DNA of 64,000 bases from Agrostemma githago. Taxonomy: Eukaryota; Streptophyta; Magnoliopsida; Caryophyllales; Caryophyllaceae. Of this stretch, positions 47,540 through 60,295 are shown one piece after another (the stretch's first letter is position 1; each line of letters opens with the position of its first letter). Under the pieces are notes generated by a model. It was not told the origin of the DNA and did not search any database. It saw only the letters and a program-made list of their open reading frames with translations. Made by a program: the position numbers and the translations under genes. The stretch lies in assembly GCA_958450325.1 (NCBI GenBank), contig OY288249.1, forward strand, positions 65,536,166 to 65,600,165, read 5' to 3'.

Positions 47540-47764
47540 ATGCTCTTGGCCTCGGGAAAGAGAACCTTTACACAACCGAGCACATCAATGGCAACTGGAC
47601 GACTACTACTCTACCGTCAAGCTCATAAAGAGCTGGCTGCCCATTTACTTCTTAGCATTTTCTCGCACCAGCAGGATGCATCATGGCCTCCCGTGAGCAG
47701 TGACTCTGAGTGTCGTAGTCTACTTTCGAAGCTGTCTTCTATCGCATCGTCTCTTAAACTTTAA
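47540..47764 (+). other. Unrecognised open stretch, possible captured exon
   Basis: 75 codons with balanced codon use in an AT-rich setting: MLLASGKRTFTQ, TGRLLLYRQAHKELAAHLLL, SLLSKLSSIASSLKL then TAA. The helical Leu/Ala-rich pattern looks like genuine protein rather than random frame. No start context or splice partner is clear, and I do not recognise a family. Confidence 0.3.
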
Positions 47765-49372
47765 CAAGATAGCGCCCAACACGAAACGTAGGCTGAATTT
47801 GGGTGTCTTATAAAGACAGAGTCCCTGGAATATCGAGCTCAGCGGTCATCGTGGGGCACATGTCTGATGACGAGAGGGATGAAACAATACCAGGTTCCAT
47901 AAGGATGACCGGTCTGTGGGCTATGTATTGACTCGGAACAAGTCATTACAACATGGAATGGTGAAGACAACTCAGAGGGTACTGCCAGGGCACATGTTCA
48001 TTTTCACCATGATTGGTGTCGATAACATCGTTCGTGAAAACGTGTCTGATCACCGGCTTAGGTAACACACCGACTAGAAGTATGGTTGTTCCTATGGAAT
48101 TTAAGTATGTCGATTTTAAGATTAACAAACATTATCAATCATCGTAAAATTTATCTTAATTGATAGTTTTAGTATACTGATGTAAGAGATTTGGAACATT
48201 TTATTTGAGATATATTACTTGAAGCGTTCATTAATTGAGATTTGATTAAAGATTCAATTATTTCTAAGTAAACTAGTGTACTAACCCGTGAAAAGTCACG
48301 AGGTTGAGGCGCTTTATTTGACATTAGAACATATCAAAAAAAATTAATAAGCAGTATAACATAAAGACATTATTGTGTGATACATTTGTGAAATTATTGA
48401 ATTTAGAGAAATAATATTTTTACGGTATGATCAGTATCTACGTTTAAGAACTCATGTGGGTCCGTGGACACAAATTTGACTTGGAAAAACGAAAAAGTAT
48501 ACTTTATGTAGAATCAATAGTTTAGAGACGACTTGTTTTATGAAAAGTTTTATCGTGAATTACTTGAAAATGATTTTTTTAAATACTGGACCACATATTT
48601 ATTGGAGACCATTAACACGAAGAGTAAGAAAATTGATCATGCTCCATTGTATAATTAAGGCGTCTTCCGTATCTTGTGCGAATCAAGTATTTGGAGACCC
48701 AATTACGTATTAAATTAAACATTTGTTTATATTTTAATTTAAAATATTAACTACTTAATACAAATCCAAAGATAACTATACTATATAAATATAAATATTT
48801 GATCATTTTTAATTATCGTTGACCCAACGGGTCGAATTGCGATCCTAAAATATTATCGTTACTAAATTTAGTGTTTTTATTTCTACACCCACTTTTTGTA
48901 CCCTCTGTTAATTTTTTTAAACCGAGTGTAATAGCTAAATGTATCCTGTTCCGATACATATTGTCAGGAGATCTCCCATTACCTTTTTTGTTGAGTATAT
49001 TTTATAGGAGCAGTATTCAACTATTCAGGTACAAATTGAATTAGAAATAGAGTAGTGTAATACCCGTGAATAATTACAGGGTTATGTTCAACTTTTTGTT
49101 CGACGATTTTGTTTAAGACATTTTAGATTTAATAAGTGTCATAATCAAGAATGTTGGCCAAAGATTTACTTGTGATACACGTAAATGAATGAACGATGTA
49201 TGACTTATTCAACAAATAACTTGTGAATTTAGATTTTCAATTAATTAGATATAGGGAAGCAGTATATGTCGCAAGTGTGAATTATAGGGAAGCGTGAATT
49301 AGTAACTTTGCAATTCTCTCGAGCCTAAAACAGTATATGTATTGTTTTTTTATACAATTTTAACAATGAATA

Positions 49373-49640
49373 TTGGAGTGGTGTAGTGTTTAAGGTGTTG
49401 GAATTCGGTTTGAAGGTTTTGGGTTCGAAACCCATTGATGCAATTCTTTGAAGTGATTTTTTTTTTTTTTTGAAATGAGACCTAAGTCGGGCTCAACAAA
49501 TACTTCTTAAATCATCACGACACGCTGACACAACGTGTCCAGAAAGAATACAATCCCATCTCCTTACCCCTTTGTATGCAATTTTTTGAAAGTGATTTTT
49601 AGTTGTGCCTGCTTTGTAAAATTACCCTATAGGAAGTAAA
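49373..49640 (+). mobile_element. SINE-like sequence with a nested poly(A) retro-insertion
   Basis: The tRNA-like head has a box A-like TAGTGTTTAAGG (about 49386) and a good box B, GGTTCGAAACC (49422-49432). Downstream, TGCAATTCTTTGAAGTGATTTTT (49439-49461) recurs with two or three differences at 49577-49600. The ~115 bp between starts with a T-run, which is poly(A) on the minus strand. That is the mark of a small minus-strand retro-insertion with a ~23-bp target duplication. Confidence 0.5.
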
Positions 49641-49999
49641 TTGAATGAGAGAACTTGATTTCCAAATACTGGATTAAGAAAGCGCCACATCATTCTTAGT
49701 GGTGTCTTCTTTAATATATAAGGATACTGTAATAGATGCATTAGGGATTCATATTTTGAATCAAGGATTAATTTAGCTGGTATAATGTCCGGGTTAATTC
49801 AGTGCGGAGACGGGATTGTGGAGAGGGATTGTCCAGTCCAAACTGTGCAACCCAAGACGTTGAATGCAACATATTATAGCTTGATTAGGAAGATAGCTTG
49901 ATTAGGAAGATTTTGCGTAATTACCTAAAATAACTCTGGATTAATGTGAGTGGAGTATTTCAGAATGGAGACCAATGAGCTGCGCCACCTCAGCTGTCT

Positions 50000-51800
50000 T
50001 AGTCTCTATTTTAATAAATAAAAGATTATTTAATATGGGTTCTTTTATCTTGACTTGGTCTATACTGACTTCAAAAAGCCAAAGTTTGACCTAGATAGAC
50101 TAGTCAACCCTTAGTTTTGACTTAGTCACTAATTAGTCTTTAAGTGCTTATTATGAAACTTAAATGTTGTTTTGCACATTTAAGCATTGTTTAACTTAAT
50201 ACTTTTGAGTTATTCGTCTTTTAGTACTCTATACTTTTTGGGCACAAGTATTTATTACATTTATTGTTCAAGTGTACGTATTTAGTATTTTTATACGGTT
50301 TCGTATTTGTACAAGTATACTTATCTCTTAAAGCCTATTTATACTTAGTAAAATATTTCAAACACCAAATAAATCAATAATAATTATAAAAATCATTTTA
50401 AACCTTATTAGGTATCATATTTCTCAAAACATAGAGTTTTACAAAAGTAACTTTAAGTAATAACGAAATCGATAATATTATTAAGGATACTAAATGAGTC
50501 ATTTTTCAAATGTTATTTTTAACTTTCGATTTTCATACCCAACATACTTTTATGAGTTATGTTTTCAGATATAAATTCATTTTTAAAAATAATAAGTTTT
50601 ATTATTTTTAACAAATTAAAAACGAAAACAGTACGGGTTTCAATACTTTCTTTTAAATCGTTTAAAATACTTAAACATCATAAAAGTGAACCAAATTTTT
50701 ATTTTGGATACCTATAAGTGTACATAACTTATCCCCATAAATTTTGATTAAAATACTTTATAAATGTTCTTAAATAAAATCCTTTTTCCAGATATGACCC
50801 GTTTTAGTACAAATTTTATAAATGAAAATATATATGATGGATTTATATGAAATTTGAGGTACACATAGACATCATCAGGAACATAATATAATTTTTTCAA
50901 GTCCAAAAAAAACGTTTAAGATCAAGAAACATATTATTTTCTCAGACAGTACATAAAATCATACAGTACCAATTTACGAAATAAATCTATATTAAATATA
51001 TATTTTCATAAACACTTACTTTTCATATTTTTATCATATTCTAAACATTCATATATACAACTTCAATGAAGGAACCTAAGGCTAATGCAAACATATTTTA
51101 CACAGAAAAATCGTGAACATACATCATACATCACAACATCCATTTTACAACATGTATTGTTAAGTGATAAACTTGGTGATCTAATGGTTTAGTCCTCAAC
51201 ATGATGTTATATGTTAATTAGAGTCTAAAAACTATACTACGAGATTTGAGGGCGAAGAAAAGTTAGATTTGAGTCCTCAACATGATGGTTTAGTCCTCAG
51301 CATAAATAATCGATTCTACAACATACAAGAAAACGAAGATCGATGCTCCTTTTCATAAATTAGTTAGAATGACACAAAAACAAACTAAGTTAGTAGTTAT
51401 ACTATTAAATAAACTTGAAAATAAGTAGTATAAGATGAGAGAAAAAGGGATTAGAGCTCTTTAAAAATGGTGGTTGAAACATCTTAAGAACTTGTGAAAA
51501 CTTGTGTTGTTTTCTTTGGTTTTTTGAAGGGAGTTGAAGGAGGGTATATCTTGGAAAATGAATAAAGTTAGGCTTACGAAACGCCTCAATCGGAGTCCGT
51601 ATGAGAACCGTTTTACGAAATCGCACAGAATTGCAATAACGACAGAAATTTCAGTTTTGCAGACAATGAAGTGAAATAGAAAGGTTCCAAAGGCACAAGA
51701 ATTGAATATTACTGTATAAAATATTTTTTTCGAGACTCGATTTATTAATATTAATCGTTATTATAAATAACTAAAATGGTCAAAAATATGAGGTGTTACA
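50000..51800 (-). mobile_element. Probable LTR end (TGTAACACC...), extent uncertain
   Basis: The minus strand begins TGTAACACCTC at 51800, exactly where right-arm homology to the CACTA terminus stops after CCATG, so a retroelement likely inserted there. The other LTR end and the matching target duplicate were not found. The left boundary given is a guess. No coding domain is seen. Confidence 0.35.
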
Positions 51801-52030
51801 CCATGTCTATTCGTTTTATAGATAAGAGTTATTTTCGTAAACCTATGTCTTGTTTAAAAATAGACATGGGCTATTAGAAAACCGGTGTCTGTTATTTTAC
51901 ATAGACATAGGTTATACAACCCAGTCTATGTATTTGACAATAGATGTCACTCAACCTAACATAGGTTGCAAAACCCATATCTATTGATGAAAAGGACCTA
52001 TGTCTATTTGATGTTTTGTATAGTGGTATG

Positions 52031-52497
52031 TAGGGGTGAGCAAAATAAACCGAACCGGTTTTAAAAATCAAAACCGAACCGAAATCCGGTTTAAAAAACC
52101 TGAAAAACCGAGTCTTTGAAGTTGAAAACCGGTTTGGGTACCCGAACTGGTTTTTTTAGTGAAAAACCGGGTCGGGTTCGGTTCACAATTTTAAAAATCA
52201 GGTACCCAGTTTTGAACCGGTTTAGACTTTTAAACGAAAAAAAAAAAATTGATATGCAAATTAGTGAAACCGGGGCAAAAACCGGTTCAAAAAACCGGTT
52301 TATAACAAAGATAACAATATTTTTTTTAAAACCGGGTCATAAAAACCAGTTCGGTTTTGGTTTACAATATGAAAAAAAAAACGGGTACCCGGTTTAAACC
52401 GTGTTCGGTTTCGGTTCGGGAAAAAGCGGTTTTCAAAAATCGGGTACACGAACCGGTTTTCAAAACTGGTTCGGGTACCCGGTTTTGCTCACCATTA
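52031..52497. mobile_element. hAT-type MITE, right arm
   Basis: TAGGGGTGAGCAAAA at 52031 and TTTTGCTCACCATTA ending at 52497 (terminus mutated from CACCCCTA). The interior matches 45320-45801 in reverse. Confidence 0.8.
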
Positions 52498-53690
52498 GTG
52501 GTGGGTTGTCTAGGTTGCTTCCAAATGTTTTGAACTTAACATGTTTGTTTAATTGCTTAGTAGACTTGTAATGATGATTGTATGTTTTGTTGCTTTCTCT
52601 TGCATGCTCTTGTTTGATATTTGGTTGGGTCCCTTCACTAAGTAGTGGGAGCATTCTGAGGTGACCTCGAGGCCGTCTAAGTAGCGAGAGCTTGGACTTA
52701 GCTTAGGCAACTAAACTATGCTAGCACCCATGGTTCTCTTTGATCTCACAAACATCCTTGAGCCCAACTTAACCCTAGTTTCTTCTATTAATCGTTCATT
52801 CACTAGTTTACTTTTTTTCTCGTTATTAGTCATCTCAGCCCTAATTATACCAAAATCAAAATCACAATCGTTTAGTCTTGAGCCTAGTCTTCGACCCTAG
52901 CTTACCTTAGTCTTACACTCAGTCCTTATGGATCGACCGACTTACCGTGGCTAGAAAGCTTTAGGATAGTTAATTTTTACTTGTTGATTGGAATCCACAA
53001 AACATCCCTCTCATCAATTGGTGTCGTTGTCGGGAACGACGATTGTTTAGACTCTTGTGTGCTTAATTTTAAACTTGGCTCTTGACTTTTGTGCTTCAAT
53101 ACTACTTCTCGTTTACCTTCATTCTGATTTTGATTTGTTCTTATTTGTCTCTTCCTAATGCCTCAAAGTACTAGGTGTCTAACATTTTCTTAAGTGTTTC
53201 TAGTGTACTTCATATATGAAAGCAACGTTACTTCAATGTCATCTCCGTGGTATCAACAAGAATAGTAGTTGGATAATCTGGGGAGATGTGGCTATATATG
53301 GTATTCAAGAGGATTAGAACTATATCGAATCGATGAATAATGTTGCCTAATCTTATGAGTAAAACCCCCAAATCTTGACCTTCATAATAACCATATCATA
53401 TCTTATCCAAATTTCTCTTATGGAAGTCAGTTCTCCCAAACCCACAATACTACCAACCATTCCAACCTTATCACCAACCATGCGAGGCCCCATCCTTCAG
53501 GAAATATCAAAATTGTCAAGAATCATTCTATAATCCAACCAACTATCAAACACATCCCCATGCCAATTTACAACAACAAACCCTCAACTTCGAGATCCTT
53601 AGAATGCTCCGTCAAATACGAAAGGAGAGTGAGGCACAAGATGCTCAAATCAAAGCGATATCAGCTAAATCCATAATATTTTTTTGGGGG
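52498..53690 (+). mobile_element. Relic Athila-like LTR/gag segment, right arm
   Basis: The counterpart of 45319-45273 plus 38919-37790. The PBS-like TTGGTGTCGTTGTCGGGAAC starts near 53018. The gag-like tail at 53450-53660 translates to QYYQPFQPYHQPCEAPSF ... ILRMLRQIRKESEAQDAQ. There is no complete ORF. Confidence 0.55.
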
Positions 53691-53779
53691 AAATATGAGT
53701 AACTCATTCATCAAAAATAGTAATTACAGGCCTCACAACAAGTGAGCCTCCAGTATCATCTCAATCAATAATATCCAAT

Positions 53780-54351
53780 ATGTCTAAAGAAATTGTGATC
53801 CTCAACAGTGATGGTATCCTTTGGTCCTATTCTTATCCTTCCCCTAGAGGCTGTAATAGTCTATGTTGCCAGCAAGTGAGGTTGTTCAATCATCCCCTCA
53901 ATTCTGGCCTTGTTCCTTTGACACCAAACAGTATTGTAGCACGCTGCAAGAACTGCAGAATGCAGCTTCCAGTAGAGGTGTACTGATCTGTCTAAGAGGA
54001 TGTAATTCAGATCCACTCTACACCCAACCATCATGGCAATAATATCCAATAATTTCTGACTAAAAGGACATTAAAAAAAGAGGTGATGGACAATTTCATG
54101 AGAGGCCTGTGCAACTTTTCCTTAACATTAATCCCATTGTTGAGGATCAACCAAGTTATCTAAGCATGTTTAAGAATAGTCCATTTATTCCAAACAAAAG
54201 GTACCCAAGATAGAGGACCAGGAGGGGGAGCTAACCAAGTATACCCTCCTTTGATAGTGTGGCCTGTAGGATCTGCATGCAGTCCAGTGGCCTTCAACAT
54301 ATTCATGCTTAAATCCATAATGTTGGAGATTCGGACTTCACAACTTATCAT
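53780..54351 (-). mobile_element. LINE fragment (zf-RVT-like), right arm
   Basis: The minus strand reads HTIKGGYTWLAPPPGPLSWV PFVWNKWTILKHA in one frame and AACYNTVWCQRNKARIEG in another, the zinc-binding C-terminal region of a plant LINE RT. It is broken by stops and frame changes. 54352-54825 is PG 3' flank without a gene. Confidence 0.65.
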
Positions 54352-54825
54352 AGAAGGTTCGAATAGGCAAGAAGGTTCAAAAGCGATCTACCCGATCATG
54401 CAGAACGCACAGGTGCGCGCGCGGGTGACAGCGTCCACACACAGCTACACAGTATTGTGTATACTCGTCAAAGATGGTATAAGATATTGCCATCTCTGGC
54501 GAATGATTTTACTAATATATTATAGCAAAAAGAAAGGTTTTTTAGGGGATTGATTTTAGTTTATGATGTTATGTAAGATAACAAAAAAAACTTATTTTAT
54601 TAATGAAGTATGTCACCGTATTTACAGTACAATGACGTGATAATATTCCTAGAATCTTCCTGTCTATATTTTCCTTATTTTATATCTCTGATACATTGTT
54701 ATATTACATACTACGCAATGCTATTACAAACACTTAAACTACCTTTATCGGAATTTAGGGATTTAATTCCACTTATTGGTATATAAAGAATTATACAATT
54801 GAATATGTAAGTAGGTATACCAAAC

Positions 54826-57800
54826 TCAAAGTTCAGCTGCAGGCTCATGAACAGTACAAGCCGGTGGATTCTGCTTTCCGGTAATAATAGGTTTGACGTT
54901 TTTGCACACAGAGACGGCGGGGCCGCCTGGGCCCTTATACGTCAAGTCAATGTCAGCCAACACCACCTTTTCACATGGCGTTCCACTACTGCCGATAATT
55001 TTCACCGCTTCTTTACTAGCTGATGTACCCTTAACATTCTTGAATGAAATGTCGGTGAGATTAACTTTCGATGGTGTCTGCAAACAATAGACTAGTCTTA
55101 GAATTTATTTCATGTAACTGATGCAAAATATAAATTATTTGGAGCATTAACTTTACCTTGGATGGGTAATGGTTGTAAGGGCAATATTCTTGATCAAGTA
55201 GGACAGGGTTCTGAACATTCTCGACAGTGATATCCTCAAAATGGAGACCAGTAACAGTTCCCGGCAAAGAGCCAAACCATGTTTTCACACGAAAACCGTT
55301 ATCAGTGTTCTTAATGGTTGCACCCTTGACAGTGACGTTGCTAACAGGCTCTTCACCAGGGTAGCGACCAAAGCTTCCCGCACTAATTCCGTGACCTGGG
55401 CCACATGTAACCTGTTGTATTAGAACATTTTTGGCACCATCACCAATTGAAAAATAGTCGTCGCCTGCTTGAACGTGGGAATTAGTTATCTCGACGTCAT
55501 CTGAACGCCCTACATGAATACCATCCGTGTTAAGGCTAGTTGCAGGGGCAGTCACTGTAATGTCACGCAGTCTGATTCCCGTACACCCAAGAATGGCCAT
55601 GTGAAACAACTTGCTGTTTAGAGAAGTTATCCCACTGATTGCTGCATCTTTCAGGAAATTGAACCTAAAGTTCTGCAAGGATCATGAAAATAAGACTATA
55701 TAAGAGTCTTTACTCGAAATGCCATATTTTAAGACTAGTATGTTTTTTTGTAAACCATAGAGTGGGCTAGACCTCATTGACGTCAAAATTCCCCATGTGA
55801 ATTTTAATTCTGTCGCATTCTCAATGTATGAAATCGAGACCTATGTTTAAGTTAGGACGACCCTTTACTCGTTGATCAAAGTACTAATGGATGTTAAGAC
55901 AAATTATGTAAGTAAGTTCTTACATAAGGAAGGCTGTCACATTTGCCAGTTTGGGCGCAGTCGTTCTGTTTCCAGGCTGCTGCACCTTGGCCATCAAAGA
56001 CACCGGCACCTTTAGGAGCGGTGATGGTCTAACCGTCAACATGTTCAGCTTTAACCCAAGAGTCTTGGCCTTTGAATTGAGAAGGATCGGCTGGGGCCTT
56101 AAAGTTGCCCAAGATTTCTATAGTAACTTTGGACTTGCATGGGCCCGTGAAAGCAACTGATCTAAGACAGTATTCACCTTTTGGTATCAAGACTTTGCTA
56201 GGAGTTGTTGATGCACATGCTGCTTTCCAAGCTTCCAATACGCCCTGATAATAGTCATTTCAAAAAGTAAATATTAATAACAATTTTTAGTTTTGGAATG
56301 CCTAACCAAATTCATCATTCTCCCATGAGTCACATCATGAACCGGATATAATATATTTAAATGGAGTACTAGTTACATTCTAAAACCAGATTTGTGCATA
56401 CTCAAAACATTCACATTATTAATAATCTGGGATGTAAATTCCAAAACTTAAATTTTAAGTAAAAGTGATCATATTAATAGCGGCATAGGTTGATTATTAT
56501 CTAATTTTTTTAGTGAATGAGATTCGATTGAAAAGTTAAATGATGGATGTGGTTAAGGTTAACCACGTTAGTAATAAAATAGATTCGATTTTTTTAGTAC
56601 ACCGTATATGTTTTTTTAATTATAAAACTCATTCCTAATAGTAGTTTTAGAAATTACTAATGTTGTTTGATAAGAAGTTTTGAAATCTATTAGAAAATGA
56701 AGATTGAAAGATACGAGTATTATATTGTAATTTTGGATTAAAATTATTAAAAAGCAGAATTCGTAATGATAAGATTCTTTCCATAGATATGATTTTCAAA
56801 ACACAAGAAATTCCATGTACTCGTATTATTTAACTAGTGTAGAACCCGTGCATATGCACGGTTTGTATAGATAGAATTGTATAACAAAAATATCAATTAA
56901 GATAATTAATACGTATTGCGTATCCAACTCGACTTTGAATTTTACTAAAAAATTTATAATTGAAAGCGTATGAATTTAGAGACAGGAAAAAAAATCTAAT
57001 TTCATTCTTTCGCATATATTAGGTCCAATATGTAAGTCCATAGCACAAGGGTAGAAAAAAATTCTTAATGAATCAGGCCCATTGTGAGTGATAAAATTTA
57101 TGGAGAAATTTGAGAAAGAGTTAGTATTTTAATTTAATTTAAATGTAATAAACTTGTGGAACGTAAATGTACGAAATTGGACAGATAATACACTTAGGAG
57201 TCATGTTGTTAGGGGAACTAACACATATGTTATTTGTTTTCTTTTTGGTCTCTCGTCCATACTACTCCGTATATTATAGATAAAAAAACAACTAAATCAT
57301 GTTTTGGTATCAATGTATAATGTTAAATATGAGAATGTTTATGAATGCAATTTGAGCTTATCCATAAAAACTACTCCGTATAATAGCTGAAATGATAGAT
57401 GTAAGGAAGGTCGTCTAATGAATTTAAGAGGCTCTTTTCCAAACATTAAAATGGGTCCCCCAATAAATATTATTTTTCAAAACGAAATGAATCAATTACC
57501 AATTTTTTTTTGTAAACCGTCAAATTTAGTCCGAGTTCGTTATAGATAGAACCTCGAGGACATTAACTTCTTCTTCATGATTATCCTCCAATTTATGTAT
57601 TTTTTTCTAATATAACTAAAACATGACAATTTATTTGATAAATACTTTGTACAATATTTTATTATTAACTCTCACTTTTAAATTGAGGAAAATTTTAAAA
57701 TCTTATTTTATTTAAAATAAACATGTCATCTTGAATACTCCGTAGTAGCAAATGGCAAAAATTAATCCAAAGTTAAAGATAAGACTAAAGAGAATCATTT

Positions 57801-58043
57801 AGGCAAGTAGAAAAGGTAAAAAATACCGGACATGAACCTTAGAAATTGATGTTATTATTTGGCGTGACCCATTCTATAAGATGTTACATCTATTATATTC
57901 TTTACCTTTGTGGCTTCAGCGGGTGTAGCACCATGCTTTGTAATGTCGAAAACAGTTTCGCCACCGGCCTTGACATGTATTGCTATATCAATCAAATGAA
58001 ATAGGACGACTAACAAAAATGAGCATTTTGTAATTGATGCCAT
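54826..58043 (-). pseudogene. Exopolygalacturonase pseudogene, inverted copy of the gene at 33376
   Basis: Exons 58043-57906, 56244-55924, 55672-55157 and 55077-54826 have the same lengths as the intact gene (exon 1 is one codon longer), and all splice sites are kept. Codon 118, in exon 2 after EHVDG, is TAG (56031-56029) where the intact gene has TTG, so translation would stop at 117 aa, before every catalytic motif. Other changes fit relaxed constraint: GDDC reads GDDY, GVRVK reads GFRVK, NHCPSK reads NHYPSK. NTDG and CGPGHG remain. The single early stop and preserved exons indicate recent loss. The signal peptide is intact. Confidence 0.9.
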
Positions 58044-58394
58044 TATCTATTTCGTTCAATGTTTTGTTTTTGTAGTTCTTTTTTATCTATTTCAATGTTT
58101 TAACTTTTATTAACTCTCCATGTGCATAAATACCTCCAACTCGTTTATTTTTAGGACCATTTCTAAACTTGCAATTATTAATCCTATTTCTATGTATTGT
58201 TTATTAGATCAATGTTGGTTAATACTCCACATCAATGCATTCTCTAGGAGGGGATGGAACATGAAACAAGGAGCACATGTGGATGTAAAACAAGGTCAAA
58301 CAATCGAATTGGTAAAAAAAAAGTGACATTATGGTGATAAATGGATAAAAAAATGCATTGCTTGTACCAAATTAGTAAAACATAATTTGCACGT

Positions 58395-60295
58395 GAGCAA
58401 TGATTTGGTAAAATAAAACAATCTCGACAACAATTTAATAGGAAAAAAAATTAAAAGTCATATCGTGTTATCTTTTATTCTGAGTTTTATCTGTGTCCTA
58501 TACACAAAGGCGTGTGTTTTTTCTCTGATCACTAAATAGTGAAGTGTCTCAGTTTGTTTACAACTAAACCTTGTAGATTAACCGACTTGTACTCAATCCG
58601 ACGCGTAAACTAAAGATTTGTAACCTGAATTAACTCGACATAGTTCGTTGAGACCCGAACATTTGCTTACAACATACAAATAAGTGCATCTACAAAGTTG
58701 GTAATAACATTCTATTGAGATATTGTCTCGATATTATTGCACCAATTCATGAATATATGTGAGGTGTATTTAAGAAAATGGGGCAATAATTTATGAACGG
58801 AGGGAATATTATTTTTTGTTGGGTCATTTTTGGGGTCGCTTATTCTTAAACACTCGTACCACAATTAGATATGGTTGGTAAAACAAGGTTAGGTACCTAC
58901 AAAACTCTCCCTCAAGCCAGTTGGTCTATACACGAAAATCCAAACAGCCACCAAGTCGACCGTGAACTATCATTATCCTCGTTACCGCCACTAGTGCCAG
59001 ATGCTCCGTCGCTATAGGTCGCAACTAGTAAAAGCATCTGCAAAAGAACTAGAACCACCAGAAGTCCCACCACTACCACCATCATATCATATATAATAAC
59101 AATCGTGCCAAGCCAAAACCCCCTCCGATCCCCCGTCGTCGACATGGATTTATATATACAAAAACATTATCCACATCCTTCGTGGTTTCTGTGACCTGTT
59201 GGTGGTCCACATATTGAGCCTAATTCTGTTAATAATTTACCCTAAGATCGGAAGCCTGGATAGAGTGTCGTTTAAGCATAATTAATACATACGACCTGGT
59301 AAGATCGAAACCCACTATGACTTGTTATATGATTATCATTATTTCGGAAGAAAAATGCATTAGAACCTAGTGATCCCAACATTAGATCACCAGACCATCC
59401 TAATTCGACATAATCATCCTAATAAGCTACATTTGACTTTATCCCTTCGATTTTCCTTTATCATTATTTTTACCATATTATTCATTATTAGCTATTTAGC
59501 TTTTCTCGTTAGTTAAATATTTACCAACCCCAACAAATAGACACAGCAAAAGTTAGAACTCTACAAAACATAGCCGCACAACATCTCCCATCTCATAATG
59601 TTTGGCGACCTTTCATTACCGGTAGTCACCCAGCTAGTAGAATTTATAAATTTATCTTTGATTTAAGTTCGCGAGAAAGCCTATTGTAACAATGAGCTGA
59701 CGCATGCATGTGGCATGCATGATATAAGATGTCATGGATTTTAGCGATCTAAAACCACAATTCATTTGATTTGAACAGTTAACATTATGAATTTGGAGGT
59801 AGTACTTCTTAAGTTGATCAAGATGGATTGGGTTAGTGAAATGATTCTTGTTTAGATCGGTAATTCTAACTTCACCTTGGAATAGGATATTAGGGGGCTA
59901 TTCTTTTTGGTTTAAAATTTATTTGTGGATCAACAACTAACAATGCTCTTAATATCGTGAGGACTAGGTTGCTTTCTGTGATGTTGTTGGGCTCACACTC
60001 TTGTTAAGTGCCCTTCGTATCATCTTTTGGTAGACTTTTGAATTATTCAAGGCATTGATATGTCTTTCATCCAGTAGGACTAACGAATCATAATGTGCTT
60101 TAACCTAGTCAGCTTTGGTCACTTTGGTTCGAAGCAAGATTCGAATAGAAGGTACCTTAAGATTTACTGGTTAAACAACTTTCATATCATATGCCAGGTA
60201 ATATAGGGTTTAACTGATGGTCGTTCGAATGAATGTTAGATATCCCCACAAAACGAAAGGTATTTTATCGTGCAACTCTTTATACGGAGTAATTG
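58395..60295. other. Unassigned DNA with an old LTR-like scrap
   Basis: No supported gene. 59220-59320 (CCTAAGATCGGAAGCCTGG, GACCTGGTAAGATCGAAACCC) resembles the gag-only LTR around 40070-40150, suggesting an old relative. The 77-codon minus-strand ORF at 59145 has a hydrophobic stretch but no recognisable domain. Confidence 0.4.

Larger units (their letters stand above)
46141..51800. other. Loop of the inverted duplication: AT-rich, mostly unassigned DNA
   Basis: No convincing intact gene. It holds a short coding-like end (46471-46391, minus), an open stretch at 47540-47764 (plus), a 15-bp perfect hairpin (47249-47263 with 47297-47311), a SINE-like head near 49.4 kb, and an LTR-like end at 51800. 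If the flanking CACTA ends belong to one transposon this would be its decayed interior, but no TNP2-like transposase was recognised. Confidence 0.5.
51801..58394 (-). repeat. Right arm of the large inverted duplication
   Basis: Reverse-complementary to 32495-46031 without its two private insertions. It carries CACTA end (51801-52025), hAT MITE, relic gag/LTR, LINE fragment and the PG pseudogene. It retains the pre-insertion state of both the gag-only element (single ACATG) and the 500-bp MITE. Confidence 0.9.
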
